Positions 21,277-36,026 of a stretch of 64,000 nt of DNA are shown piece by piece. The stretch covers positions 2,356,001-2,420,000 of the forward strand of contig NC_083393.1 of NCBI RefSeq assembly GCF_030864355.1, given 5' to 3'. Below the pieces are notes generated by a model that saw only the letters and a list, made by a program, of their open reading frames with translations, did no database searches and had not been told where the DNA came from. The position numbers and the translations under genes were made by a program. This DNA comes from Cutaneotrichosporon cavernicola. Its lineage: Eukaryota; Basidiomycota; Tremellomycetes; Trichosporonales; Trichosporonaceae. Positions within the stretch are counted from its first letter, which is position 1. Each line of letters starts with the position of its first letter.

Positions 21277-22517
21277 ATGAACCGCCTACAATGCCCCGAC
21301 CCACGGGTAGTCTCCATCGCCGACCTGCAGCGCGAAGGAACTAGGAAACTCGGCAAGATGTACGGCGAGTACTACAACGAGGGCTCGATGGACCTTATCA
21401 CGTACGGTTGACGTGAACGCACTGACAGGAGGCTAAATGACAATTCGGCTGCTTTTGACCGCGTACGCCTGCGTCCGCGGGTATGTGTCGACGTCTCCGC
21501 GGTCGACATGAGCACCGAGTGTTTCGGGACCCAAGTGTCCATGCCGCTGGGTTTTTCGCCGGCCGCGTTTCATGCCCTCGCCCATCCCAGCGGCGAGGTT
21601 GGGACGTCGCGGGCAGCAGCCAAGGCCGGGATCAACATGGTCCTCTCGACTTACGCCACTGCTTCAGTCAGTGACGTGACGGCCCAAGGGAGGGGGAACG
21701 CGTACGGGATGCAGCTGAGCATGGTGGTGGACTGGGACTCCAACCTCCACATTGTGCGTAATGCCGAGCGGGCGGGATGTCGCGCCTTGGTCCTCACTGT
21801 CGACTGCGCGTGCCTCGGTCGCAGACTCAACGAGTACCGCAACGAGTTCTGTCTCCCCCCAACCTTGCAGTTACCCAACCTCCCGCCCGGGGTGGACGTA
21901 CACAACCCCGTAGCTGGGAACGACCCGCGTTCGAGCTACGACAACGCCTTCACCTGGGACAAGGTCAAGCGTCTCATCGCGTCCACCTCCATGCCCGTCT
22001 ATCTCAAAGGCAGTGAGTATTGTCCTTGTCCCGAAGAATGCTCAAGGTAGTTTTGACGGCCGAGGACGCGATCCTGGCCGCCAATGCCGGGGCCACTGGA
22101 GTAATTGTTTCCAACCACGGGGGCCGCCAGCTCGACGGGGCGCTTGCGACGTTTGACGCGCTTGAAGGCGTCGCGAATGCCGTCAAGGGCCGGATCGAGG
22201 TGCACCTCGACGGTGGGATTCGGCGAGGCTCAGATATCTTCAAGGCTATCGCACTGGGTGCCGACCACTGCTGGGTTGGAAGGGTGCCCATCTGGGGTCT
22301 CGCGTATGATGGCGAGGACGGGGTATCTCTCGGCCTCAAGATCCTCCGCGACGAACTCCTCATTACGATGAGCCTGTGTGGGTGCCGCACCCTCAAGGAT
22401 ATTCGGAGGAGCCACCTTGCAAGGATGCAGGCGGACGGGACGTGGGCTGCGCTTGCTGATTTCCGGCGCTCCGAACTGGCAGTATTGCGCGAGACTGAAC
22501 AAGTAGCCAAGCTTTAG
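21277..22517 (+). CDS. FMN-dependent alpha-hydroxyacid oxidase, peroxisomal, Tyr129-to-Ser
   Basis: Three exons (21277-21401, 21432-22012, 22051-22517) give 390 residues; the first intron is only 30 nt. It belongs to the glycolate/lactate oxidase and mandelate dehydrogenase family without a cytochrome b5 domain. Conserved are DLITLNDNSAAFDRVRLRPR, TVDCACLGRR (Asp157, Arg164 in glycolate oxidase numbering), YLKGILTAEDA (Lys230), VSNHGGRQLDG (base His254, Arg257) and DGGIRRG for phosphate binding. The substrate-binding Tyr129 of the QLY motif is Ser here (GMQLSMVVD). The C-terminus VAKL is a PTS1 variant. In this cluster an aromatic 2-hydroxyacid such as mandelate is a possible substrate, but that is a guess. 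Confidence 0.9.
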
Positions 22518-23543
22518 ATGACAATGGACTTGGTATGTATTGTTGTCAAGGTTGACTGAGATCCCGAACGCTGCCATGTGTGGGCCTGAGGGACGGAGAC
22601 ATCGTTCTCCATCACCTGCTGTCCTGCCTGCACCAGTTTGGAGACCATCCTCATCGTCCTGAGAGACTTTCCAACCCTCGCGCGTGAGCGGTACTCGGCG
22701 CTCCACCCCTTCCGGTTGCCCAAGCGACATCAGCCTCTCTCCCTCGGCTGGCGACCCATCAAACACCGCCGTGACAAGGACCGCCGTGTCAAGCTCGACA
22801 CGTGGCACATTATCACTCCCAGGAAGGAGCCAGAGGACGTCGGTCCCTACTCTCTGGCGAAGCGGCGCTTGTGACGTGTAGGATCCGGATACCCTCTTCT
22901 ACCTGTGTGACATGCTTGTGGGAGAAAGCCGGCGCAAACCGTGTGCCGCCGGGTGTGGCACGCGGTCGACACAGTGGAAGAGCAGAGCGAAGAACAGCGA
23001 CTGCATGCCGTACACCACGTTAGCGCTGCGCGCTCCGTATCCCCCGTCCCCTGCTTGAACAGCTCGTAGTAGTGGACCAACGCAGACGTTGGGATGTCTG
23101 CCGTCATCACCTCCGAACGTCCGCTTCGAAAAGGCGTACACTTCTGCCCCGACGCCACCTTCCTCCTCTTCTGCTCTGGTTCGTTCGTCGACTCATTGCT
23201 CAATAGTCTTCGTTGGGGATCGCCTGGGGCGGAGAAGGAGCACACCGCGCGAGAGGCCACGCACAATGTTCGTGGCGCTACCTCGGCAATGCCGTGGCCG
23301 GGAGTGTAATGTGGGCCTTCTGAATGGCCAGGCGGTAAAACAGACGTCATGACGCACACAGAAGTACGCACACAGAACTGAGCAGGAATGTGCGCGGTAA
23401 GACACGAGATGTACTCAGTACGTACAGGAAATGGCAATAGAGCTTCATCCTAATACAAGACAACCAAACTACTGTGCTATAGCTCACATGTCACCGTTCC
23501 CCGTGTCACCATTCGTCATCTGCAACTCTGCGTCCCACACCAT
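22518..23543. other. Convergent intergenic region, possible decayed gene
   Basis: Between the oxidase and the dioxygenase 3' ends. On the minus strand several fragments in different frames look like former coding sequence. They are VTAVFDGSPAEGERLM at about 22770-22720 and NVVYGMQSLFFALLFHCVDR at about 23030-22970. No continuous or splice-consistent gene can be built, and the family is not identified with confidence. Confidence 0.3.
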
Positions 23544-24488
23544 TTAAGCCCTCTGGAGGTGGAAGTCCTGCTGGAGCTCGTGGACCATGCGGTTCTCCAG
23601 GCCAGCGGGCGCCTGGTAGTCCTTGGGGATGGGCTTAAAGTCGACAATGAGGTTGTCCTTGACAGCAAAGACAGAGTCGTCCTTGAGATAGTCGGATTGG
23701 CGGTCAAAGATCTGGGTGACCAGAGTGCGGTGGCCAGGGGCCTCGATCCAGAAGTGGATGTGAGCGGGACGGTACGGGTGGCGGTCGAGCAGCTTGAGGA
23801 GCTTGCCCGCAGAGAAGTCGTACGGGATCGGGTAGGGGGTGGGCTTGAGGCAGACCGTGTCGTACCGCCCGTTCTCGTCGGTGCGGAAGCGCCCGCGGCA
23901 GTGGTACTCGGGCTTCTCGGGGGTCTGGGCGTCGTACAGCCCGTCGGGCGCGTCGTGCCAGATGTCGACGAGGGCGTTGGGCAAGGGCTTGCCGTCGGCG
24001 TCATGGATGGTGCCGAACAAGTGGGTGTAGGGGGCACCCTCCTCGGCTTGGCGGATGATGGTGGTGCCGTTCTCCTGCACGGGAACGCCAGCACGGTAGA
24101 ATGGGCCGAGGATGGCCGAGAAAGTCGCGTCCTCGTTGTCAGGGAGACCCTTGCGCTGGGAACGCGTCTGGTCGAGCGTGTTGACAAGCGACTCGATGCC
24201 GAGGATGTCGGTGACAAGGACAACCTCGTTACGCTTGTCGCTCGACACCTGGCCGGCCTCGACGAGAAGGTTGCACGCAGCAAGCCACTCCTCGGTCGTA
24301 ACGTCCGCCTCGATAAGGAACTCGTGGACTTTGCGGATGAGGATTGGCATCGCCTCCTTGACGCGGGGCGAGGCCTTGTCACCGGTGGCCTTGATGCTGT
24401 GTGTCAGCGCCAGTCAGGCGTGTGGGCCGAAAAAAACAAGGACGACTTACACAAGATCGGTGTAGGCAGAGAAGTCAAAGTTGGACAT
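23544..24488 (-). CDS. Intradiol ring-cleavage dioxygenase (catechol or hydroxyquinol 1,2-dioxygenase)
   Basis: Two exons (24488-24451, 24396-23544), 296 residues. N-terminal helical dimerisation domain (VKEAMPILIRKVHEFL), then the Fe(III) catalytic domain. Ligands fit the CatA pattern: Tyr in GLYDAQ, Tyr in TPYPIPYDF, two His in YRPAHIHFW, with the adjacent Arg. It opens catechol to cis,cis-muconate, or hydroxyquinol to maleylacetate; sequence alone does not separate these. It takes the product of the phenol and salicylate hydroxylases nearby. Transcribed divergently from an ERT1/AcuK-like regulator across 1.46 kb. Confidence 0.93.
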
Positions 24489-25950
24489 GGTGGATAATGT
24501 AAGTGGGATATGGTGTAGAGAGATCAAGTAGGGAGCTTATATACAAGGCAGCTGTCGGCGCTGCTTGCTGAGAACAAAGGACAACTATGCCGGGAGGGCC
24601 GAGGGGCCGCGGGCTTGATTGCGTACAACCTGTACAGCCTGTACAACAGTTGGTGTGGGACCCCACGCGGGCACCAACATTCAAGTAGATGTAGGAACCG
24701 CCCAGCAAATACTTGCGGCGACCTGCGGTGCCTGTATTCTCTCTGGTGGGTCGGAGGGTCGGGACGAACTGCCTTGGGATCGGGACTCCCGATCCGACCC
24801 AACCTCCTAATTGTGCCTCTGCTGGACCAACATTTTCGATATTCCTTCAACTTGGTTCCTGGGTCGAAATCGCCGGCTGCGTTGAGCTGGATAATGTCTC
24901 GGGCGGACTGTGGATTGTGTCACCTATTCGTACCGCAACTCGTCCGCCCGAGTTGGGCGTGTGTGTGTTCCGTATGTCAGCTCTTCTGGGCGCCGATGAC
25001 AGGCAAGTAGGCCGACTTGTCCCCAGTGTCTCAATAGGCCAGTTCGCAGTGATCGCAGAAAGAAAGTGGAGGCGCATACATGCCTGCGTGCGGAACTGTA
25101 AACATGTGAGGCGCCGTGTCATCAGAGAGGATGGGCATGAGAAGATCGAAGCAGGTAGGAGCGACGTGATAGGCAGAGGAAGATGCAGGCCACAGAACAA
25201 ACTCCAAGCCACCAGCATCTGCTTTTAGACAGAAGATTGCTGGTTGACTAGACGCCACTGCCACTGTCACTGCCAATCTTGTGAGCTTGAAACAAATATC
25301 AACGATCGCAGTACACCGATTCACCGAATGCCTAATGCCGATCCCCACGTGGCTCCGCCACACTTCCTCTCAAGTCGAGCCCACCGTGATCGAATCCAAG
25401 TTTGACCGGCTCTCGGGTACCGGTGTCTGCTGGCCCCAAATCCACGTTTTGGAGGTACTGCGCTCAGGACCCTCCTGTAGAGTATTCTGCATCCTGCATG
25501 GTTCTGCAGCCGTTCTCGCCTGTCTACGTCAAGGTCTCCGAGTCAATGAAGGGTGGCGTGTTAAGCGGCCCAGCTCTTTCTATTGGCCAAGGAAATCCAT
25601 TACAGATGTAATGGCCACCCAAAGCCTAACCGAGTTGCACTTTCCCCACCTCCAAACGGGAGAGCACAGTCTCAATCATATGCTCAAATGCCACATGACG
25701 GCGGAAAACTGGGTTGTGGTGCGGCCCTGCGGCCCAACGGAGAACACAGCAGTCACTCCGCCGAAAGAGGAGTGGAGCGCATGAATGGTTGACTGAGCCG
25801 AGAGATGCGGGGATTATTTACGTGTCCTGTACATCTCCTCTCCACATCTCCCTTACACACAGATCACATCACCCATTCACTTTCAATCTTCCTCCGCACA
25901 CCATCCACAACCCCCGCCGCGGAGAACATCGGCACCACCATCGCCGACCC
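24489..25950. promoter_or_regulatory. Divergent promoter with CGG-N5-CCG palindrome and GGTCGG repeats
   Basis: Between the dioxygenase and regulator genes. TCGGGACTCCCGA at 24780-24792 is a perfect inverted repeat of the CGG-N5-CCG type bound by Zn2Cys6 proteins. GGGTCGGAGGGTCGGG at 24748-24763 and TCCGACCC at 24793-24800 flank it in opposite orientation. All lie about 260-310 bp upstream of the dioxygenase ATG. Regulator binding is inferred. Confidence 0.45.
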
Positions 25951-27850
25951 ATGGCCCCTCCCCGACAAGGCCAGTCGTCGGCCATGTACAAGTATCTTCA
26001 AGATGATAGCAACCAAACACCGCTCAGTTAGTCCCTCAGTTCTCTCTCGATTAACCACCGAGCTGACGCCGAGCACTTATGACGACAACTGTTGGCTGTC
26101 TCATGTCTCACTCTCTCCATGCTGTCTCGCACCGACTCACCCACCTCGTCCTGCTCCCTGCCTCCTTGGACGTACAGAAAAAGTGAAATGCCAGAGGGTG
26201 AGTAGCTGTCTCAGATGTCTGACAAATGACTAGCAAGCCGCCCACCTGCTGACGTCTAGGCGTGCAAGTTCTGTCGCAAAAGCCACACGACCTGTGAAGA
26301 CACACGGCCATGTCAGAGATGGTGAGTCGCACGAGGCCAGGCAAGGCGAGGTCTGGTCAATGCTAATGATAGTATCAAACGTGACATCGCACATTTGTGT
26401 CTACAGGACGAGGCAGACCAACTCGCGCAGCAGGCTGCCCAGCAGCAGCAACAACAACTTGCGGCGGCAACAGCGGTTGACAAAAGCAACCCGGCCAAGT
26501 CGACAATTCCGGCCAAGAGGAGAGGCTACTCATTCGAGGCCAATGAGCGGCCACCACCAGATCGGCGCACCAGTCTCCCTCAAGGGCCAGGTGGAGGCAA
26601 CGCGACGCCCCAATTCCTCGACGGTTCGTCCGCAGGCCCAGCTGGGCCAAGCGGGAGCAGCCAGACAGGTATGTCGGTGCAGACACCGTCGCCGAACCAC
26701 CCACCCCCTGGCACGGACATGGTGTCCAATGTGTCACTGCCGAGCATGATACAATCGCCTCAGGACTCTTTCCGGTCTGGGCCAATGTCGGGGTTCGACC
26801 AGGAGATGGCGAGCCCATTGAGCACGACGGGCCGGATACCGCAGTGGTATGATCCGGCGTTCCAGACCGACCAGGGTGCGCAGCAACAGCCCGCTCCCGT
26901 CCCTCAAGCATCGGTAGCACCCGAGGGCTTCTCGTGGTCAGCGCTTGTCGACGGCCTCATCAACCCGCTGCAACCCCAGTCACCATCAGGCGAGTTTGCA
27001 TGGCTCAATGCCAACACGGCCAACACACCAAACGGGCGGGGATTGCAGCCAAACTCGAGCGCCATGGGCCCTGGCATGTCCGCTTCGCCGGCCAACTCGG
27101 GACTCAAGAATGAGTCGCCCATGAGCCCAGATGTGCTCAACAGCGATGGCCCAGTGATGCCGTACAACTATACATTTGGGTACTCGCGCTTAAAGAGCTG
27201 GGCCAACTCGATGGCAGAACCCGTCAAGGTGCGCGTCAATGCTGCGACTGACAAGTTCAAACCGATCTTGCACTCGTGCTTGTCGCAGTACAGCGAAGAG
27301 CAGATAATCAGCGTCGAGGTCCAGTTCCTTGCGTTTGTGCGCAACTGGGCGACCTTTTGCGATACCATTCCCGCACCGGCGTGTATTTGGAGGCGAACAG
27401 GCGAGATTTACGCGGCCAACAGACGCATGCTCGCACTCATGGACATGTCACCTCAGTCGTTCCATCCGGGCAAGAGTACCCTATACAACGTGAGGCGATG
27501 GAACTGTCAGAAGCTAACCTCAGGCCCTGGACCCGATGTCCTTTATGGAATACTGGGAGGACTACGGAGGGCAAGTGTTGCACCACCTTTCGGACCGGTC
27601 CAACTTTGACACTGTTGTTCCCGTGGCAATGGCGAACCGACCTGGGGAGAAGACGCACCTCCTGATATCCAACATGGTGTTTGATACAATCGGGCTCCCT
27701 CTTGTGGCCACGGCCGTGCTCACCCCACTGCGCCCGCCAACCCGCCCGCCGGCCGAGCCCACCATTGATGTGCAGGTAGGTGGCACGCAGCTCAATCCGG
27801 TGATCCGTCCCATCTCGCTGTCGTCCCTGCGCTACATGTGGATGGTGTAG
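25951..27850 (+). CDS. Zn2Cys6 regulator, ERT1/AcuK/RDS2-like with PAS-like domain
   Basis: Five exons, about 535 residues. The zinc cluster is assembled across three splices: LKKVKCQR, ACKFCRKSHTTCEDTRPCQR, then C-IKRDIAHLC, giving C-x2-C-x6-C-x5-C-x2-C-x7-C. A Gln-rich stretch and a long disordered Pro/Ser/Gly region follow. The C-terminal part reads VQFLAFVRNWATFCDT, IWRRTGEIYAANRRML, then across a 34-nt intron TLYNALDPMSFMEYWEDYG, as in the PAS-like region of ERT1/AcuK gluconeogenic activators. Those proteins activate growth on non-sugar carbon, consistent with a place in an aromatic-catabolic cluster. Without the last intron the frame ends early at 27609. Confidence 0.85.
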
Positions 27851-31276
<3,426 letters not shown>

Positions 31277-31731
31277 GCGACTGTGTAAAGTGGTATTGGA
31301 ATCGGCTTGTATCGCATAGGAGTAGGATAGTTGGCAGTTTTGGCAGGATATGAACGCATGACTCTACTTGGTCGTGGATCGATAGCAGACCGGCGGAAGG
31401 TGGCTGTAGCCGTATTGACTGGGTGACAAGGTGATACATTGTATTAGCGAACACAAATATAGGCTACTATATATCACGGGCTGTGAACAGTCCTCGTTAC
31501 TGAGGAACGATCCGTCGTAGTCAAGGAACGAGTTGTCGTTGCTTGCTACGAGGTTCGACACTAGCTCACCGACCATCGTGAGTGAGTGACGAACCTCGTA
31601 GTTAAAGTTAAGAGGTACCGTGGTATTCGGTACGCCACTACAACGGGCGACCAGGTTCCTCTTCGCAGAGCTCACGCAGGCAGCTCCGCAGATCCAAGCA
31701 CCAAAAGCAGCCTGCAAAAGAATATTCCATG
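31277..31731. other. Intergenic, nothing recognised
   Basis: 3' region of phenol hydroxylase up to tRNA-Asp. A few GTAACGAGGTTCG-like short repeats near 31495-31610; no feature supported. Confidence 0.4.
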
Positions 31732-31819
31732 CTCTCTGTCGGAGAATTGAACTCCGGTCTCCCGCGGTCACGACTGATGTGATGACAAGCGAGCATACTA
31801 GCCACTATACGAACAGAGA
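31732..31819 (-). tRNA. tRNA-Asp (GUC) with 16-nt intron
   Basis: From 31819: acceptor TCTCTGT pairs with ACAGAGA, discriminator G; D arm GTATAGTGGCTAGTAT; anticodon stem CTCGC/GCGGG; loop T-T-GTC-A-C; T arm CGGAG-TTCAATT-CTCCG. The 16-nt intron (TCACATCAGTCGTGAC) lies after base 37. TTTT follows 10 nt downstream. Confidence 0.94.
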
Positions 31820-32662
31820 CGCGGCTGATTTCTGTAACTTTAGCTCCGCAAAAGGCCCCAGCCCCCAGCCCCCAAAGCCCAGGTAAGAACTGACACCATG
31901 TCCAAAATGTGACCAGGTCGCCGTGGAGTAAGGGCACTGATAACTGGAGACATGGTAGACGGTCGTTGGTCCGGAGAGAAGAGGATGCCATATTGAGTCT
32001 GGCCTGCAGTTAGCCTGCAGTTGGGCGACGCGACTCGCAGCTGGACAAGCTGAGAAGCTGACAAGCCGGCTTTAGGCGCAGTGGGACTTGCACCAACCGC
32101 GCCTCGATGGCGACCAAACAACAGCAACGTATAAACAGCCTGATTTTGGAGGCCGGTTAGACGCCGATGCCGACCGAGGTTCGGTCTCTATAGCGAGAGT
32201 GCAACCTCGATCTCAAGAATTGCTTTGTTCTCCTTTGCGGGCCGTCTTGATGCGCGGCGCGAGACGGACGACGCGGTGCCCGCAGGAACAGGCGCATGTA
32301 GCGTAGCAGTGGGCGTTGGTTCTAAGGGCATGTAGCGTAGCAGTGGGCTATGTTGTAAGGGACATGTTCCGGGAACGGATTGTTGACGTCCGGAGACCGA
32401 AAAGGCACAGCGGCCCAGAGGAATGCGTCAGTAGGCGGCAACCCGGCTCCAGCGATATAGCTGCTTGGAACGACCAACTGCTGCAAGACTACATAGACGA
32501 GGTGGAAACTGTCGTTCATACCACCCTCTCTCCTGTCACCGACACCAACTCCACCGACAAGCGAGCTCGACGTTACCGCCTTTCTCTACAACCACTCCCC
32601 AACCACTCCACAACCACTCCACAACCACTACCCAACCCTACCCACCGCATCCTCTTCCAGAC
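31820..32662. promoter_or_regulatory. Upstream region of 4-hydroxybenzoate hydroxylase with palindrome
   Basis: GACCGAGGTTCGGTC at 32172-32186 is a perfect inverted repeat (CCG-N5-CGG core), about 480 bp upstream of the ATG. Two copies of GCATGTAGCGTAGCAGTGGG occur at about 32293 and 32328. ACCACTCCACA-type repeats lie in the leader at 32590-32630. Function inferred only. Confidence 0.4.
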
Positions 32663-33841
32663 ATGAAGACCACCGTCGGCATCATTGGCGCGGGCCCAGC
32701 TGGCCTGCTACTCGCACGTCTGCTGCTCAAGGCGGGCATCGAGAGCGTCGTCATCGAGACCAAGGACCGCGAGTACGTCGAACACCGGCAGCGTGCGGGT
32801 ATTCTTGAGCAGGGCTCGGTCGACACGCTGCGCGAGTGCGGCGCAGGCGAGCGGATGGACAAGGAGGGCATCCCGCACGACGGCATTGAGCTTCTCTTTG
32901 ACGAAGTGAGGTATCCGATCCACTTCCCCTCTCTTACCGGTGGGCGGCGCGTCATGATCTACGCCCAGACCGAGGTGTGCAAGGACTTGATTGCTCTGCA
33001 GCTCAAGGAGGGCGGCCCGCTCTTTTTCGAGACTGCCGTCAAGGAAGTTCGCGACGCCAAGAGCTCCAAGCCCAAGATTGTGTTCCGCCGCAAGGACGCG
33101 ACCGAGGACGAGGTGCTCGAGTGCGACTACGTCGTCGGGTGCGACGGCTACTGGGGTGTCGCTCGCCAGGCCATCCCCAAGGAACTCGTGCGCGAGTACG
33201 AGAAGAACTACCCCTTCGCGTGGCTCGGTATCATGGCCGATGTACCTCCGTCCAACGAGGAGCTCATCTATGCTCGCCATGACCGCGGATTCACTCTCCT
33301 CTCGATGCGCTCGCCCACTGTGTCGCGCAACTACATCCAAGTGCCGGCCGGTACCGACATTAAGGAGTGGAGCGACGACGCGATCTGGGACGAGATCGAG
33401 GCCCGCACCAAGACCAACGACGGATGGAAGGTCCAGCGCGGACCCATCTTCCAGAAGAGCGTCACGCCAATGCGCTCGTACGTCCACGAGCCTATGCAGT
33501 ACGGCAACCTCTTCCTGGCCGGCGACGCCGCCCACATTGTGCCGCCCACCGGAGCCAAGGGCCTCAACCTCGCTGTCGGCGACGTCGTCACCTTTGCCCG
33601 CGCCATCAAGCACAAGGTCGACACGGGCTCGGATGATCTCCTCCAGGGATACTCTGACCAATGCCTCCGTCGCGTGTGGCAGGCCGAGCGGTTTTCGTAC
33701 GACATGACCAACCTCCTCCACACCAGCCCAGACGAGACGCCGTTTGAGCACAAGCTCCAGACCGCCAAGCTCTGGCGCATGACATCGCAGCCCTCGGCCG
33801 AGACCGACCTCGCGATGGGCTACACTGGCTTCCCGTTGTAG
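32663..33841 (+). CDS. 4-Hydroxybenzoate 3-monooxygenase, bacterial PobA type
   Basis: 392 residues, no intron, the length of bacterial PobA (394). FAD fold VGIIGAGPAGLLLARLLLKAG; GILEQGSVDTLRECG; CDYVVGCDGYWGV; LFLAGDAAHIVPPTGAKGLN. Substrate residues of Pseudomonas PHBH are kept: Tyr201 (LIYARH), Ser212 and Arg214 (LLSMRS), Tyr222 (SRNYIQV) and Tyr385 (MGYTGFP). So it very likely turns 4-hydroxybenzoate into protocatechuate with NAD(P)H. Intron-free and bacterial in every block, it is a candidate for ancient transfer from bacteria, although phenol hydroxylase next to it is also intron-free. The ATG at 32663 starts exactly at the FAD fold. Confidence 0.93.
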   Translation: MKTTVGIIGAGPAGLLLARLLLKAGIESVVIETKDREYVEHRQRAGILEQGSVDTLRECGAGERMDKEGIPHDGIELLFDEVRYPIHFPSLTGGRRVMIYAQTEVCKDLIALQLKEGGPLFFETAVKEVRDAKSSKPKIVFRRKDATEDEVLECDYVVGCDGYWGVARQAIPKELVREYEKNYPFAWLGIMADVPPSNEELIYARHDRGFTLLSMRSPTVSRNYIQVPAGTDIKEWSDDAIWDEIEARTKTNDGWKVQRGPIFQKSVTPMRSYVHEPMQYGNLFLAGDAAHIVPPTGAKGLNLAVGDVVTFARAIKHKVDTGSDDLLQGYSDQCLRRVWQAERFSYDMTNLLHTSPDETPFEHKLQTAKLWRMTSQPSAETDLAMGYTGFPL

Positions 33842-34571
33842 GCAGGGAGAGTGAGAGTGAGAATGAGGGACTAAGGAGGAAATGACAGGGCAACACGGCT
33901 GTGCGGATCGTAGTAGTGTCACCATTGTATTGCATGTTTTGTTTGACATTGCTGCTGTTGTTTGTGCATACTCAGACTAACTAGAACCGCGGCTCGTGCA
34001 TCGGCTGACTCTCTCTGCGTGTCACTGTGCTGCAGAAACACGGCTGGTCACCCATGTAGCCCACCATAGATCGCCCGGCCCCAGCACCCGAAACGGAGAG
34101 ACCTGGCCCAGACGCCTGCGGAACCGCTCTACAGCTCTACATCCTGTCCCCGATTCCATCCACAGCGTCGCCTTCGTCGTTGTGTCGTCCCACTGTTTTC
34201 GTCGGGGTTAGCACATGCAGAATCAACTCGATTTCATGACAAGCTGAGAAGATTCCTCTGATGACGGCCCGGACTTTCGGACGTGAGGTGAAATGATCGG
34301 CAATCCAGTGTCGGTTATCGGACAGTCACGGGAACGCCACACCATCAGCTGATTGATCTAAACTCACCTGACGCCACAGCCGCAGTTGACCAGAGCCTGC
34401 CTGCCCACTTCCATCGCACGACCGAGGCGTGCCCGACCGAACGTCGCCAGTCCAATCGTGCATGGCCCGCTCTGCTCTGTGCACCCCCGAGTGCAAACGC
34501 TAATTCCATGATCCTGCATACAATCCAAGCACCCAATTCTACAAGAGATACTCCTATGCTAGTCTTACAGC
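33842..34571. other. Convergent intergenic region, nothing recognised
   Basis: Between the 3' ends of the 4-hydroxybenzoate and salicylate hydroxylases. No gene, RNA or repeat supported. Confidence 0.45.
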
Positions 34572-36026
34572 CTACTCATCCTTGGCCTTGGCAAAAAGGG
34601 CGTCGTACTGCTGGGCTGCGTCCTTCTCAACGTCGTAGAGGAAGAGCCTGTCGTGGATATCGCGCGAGATCATCTTGTCGGGGTTGGGTCCGCCGTTCTT
34701 GACATCGCGGAAGGCCTGGTTGCGCGCCTCCTTGTCGTTGGTGTGGAGACCCTTCGAGTTGGCAGCGGCTGTGAGGACGGCCCAGTCGGTACGGGGCTTG
34801 CGGAGGTTCTGGTAGGTGAGGAGCGCCTGGTGGATATCGTCCTTGCTCTTGACCTTTGCGAGAATCACACCGAGAGCGGCGGCGTCCTCGACGGCCATGG
34901 CGGCGCCCTGCGCAATGTGGGGGAGAGTTGGGTGGCAGGCGTCGCCGACGAGGGCAGACTTGCCGTCGATCCAGTGGGGGAGGGGCTGGTGGGCGCGGAG
35001 CTTCCACTCAAGGACCTCGCCCTCGGGGACAAGGTTGAGGAGCTTCTGCACACGCGGGCAGAAGTCGTGGAACGTCTTGAGCATCTCGTCCTTGGATCCA
35101 ACGGCGGTCCAGGTGTCCGCCTCGACAAAGTGACGGTCGGGCTGAGTAGTGGACATGTTGAACAGGTCGCCACGCTCAATAGGGTAAGCAATGATGTGAC
35201 GCTTCTCGCCAATCCACCGGTAGCTCTGCGTGCCAGTGAAGAAGGGGACGAGTTCGGGGTCCTCGTTGATGGCGGAGCGGCGGACCATGATACGGTACGC
35301 GGCCTGTCCAGTGTCCTCGACCTCGTCGACCTCGCCCTTGCGCGCCATCATGGCCGCGCGGGCCTTGGACTTGATGCCGTCCGCGCAGATGATGACGTCG
35401 GCATCGATCCACTCGGTCTCACCACCCTCCGCAAGCCTGCCAGTCACAGCGTCCGAGGCACCACCGCCGCTGGTGACGGTACTGTCACCGTTCGCTCCAC
35501 GCGGCCGGTGCTTGACCTGGAAGCGCGTGTTGTCAAAGTCGTACTCGGTGATAAAGTTGCCCAAGTGGAAAGTGACAACACCCGAGTTCTTGGCTCCCTC
35601 CAAAAGGCACTTCTGGAGAGCGCTACGGTGAACGGTGGTGAACGGGTAGCCAAAGTTCTGCTCCATGTAGTTGGAGTAGTCGGCAGTGGTGAGGACCTCG
35701 TCGGTCTCGCAGTCGAGCACATTGGCGTGGGTGATGACAATACCCTCGTCAGTGCAGATGCTGAGGACGCCCCAGCTGTCGAGGACGCGAGCGAGGTTGG
35801 GGGGAATGTTGATTCCCGCTCCGACTTCGCCGATCGCGGGAGCGGCCTCCCAGACGTGAATGTCCTTGAAGCCCTGCTTGGCGCATGCGAGAGCCGCACC
35901 GGCACCGCCCATGCTGACTGTTAGCGATGCGATCCATAAAAAAACACCTGTTCCCACGAGAACTCACCCAGCACCAATGATGTGGATGCGAAGGTCGGGA
36001 AGATGAGGAGTCATTGTCGCCGTCAT
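34572..36026 (-). CDS. Salicylate 1-hydroxylase-like FAD monooxygenase
   Basis: Two exons; the FAD fold is formed across the splice (DLRIHIIGAG joined to MGGAGAALACAKQG, intron near 35928-35977). About 465 residues. Seen: VGAGINIPPNLARVLDSWG, DVIICADGIKSKAR and the FAD site ALVGDACHPTLPHIAQGAAM. It matches the NahG-like group that decarboxylates and hydroxylates salicylate to catechol. The adjacent aldehyde dehydrogenase and the ring-cleavage gene support that substrate; a 3- or 6-hydroxybenzoate-type substrate remains possible. Start: ATG at 36026 or the in-frame ATG at 36014. Confidence 0.87.

Noticed and set aside
22720..23030. Remnant of a FAD-linked (berberine-bridge-like) oxidase
   Set aside because: One fragment (VTAVFDGSPAEGERLM) is reminiscent, but flanking fragments do not fit the family order; kept only as a note in the intergenic entry.
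23559..24497. 312-codon open frame antisense to the dioxygenase
   Set aside because: Shadow of the dioxygenase; no recognisable domain.
32708..33949. 413-codon open frame antisense to 4-hydroxybenzoate hydroxylase
   Set aside because: Same codon-bias effect; composition is Leu/Val/Gly/Asp noise without motifs.
34653..35924. 423-codon open frame antisense to the salicylate hydroxylase
   Set aside because: Shadow of the hydroxylase gene with antisense codon-bias composition.
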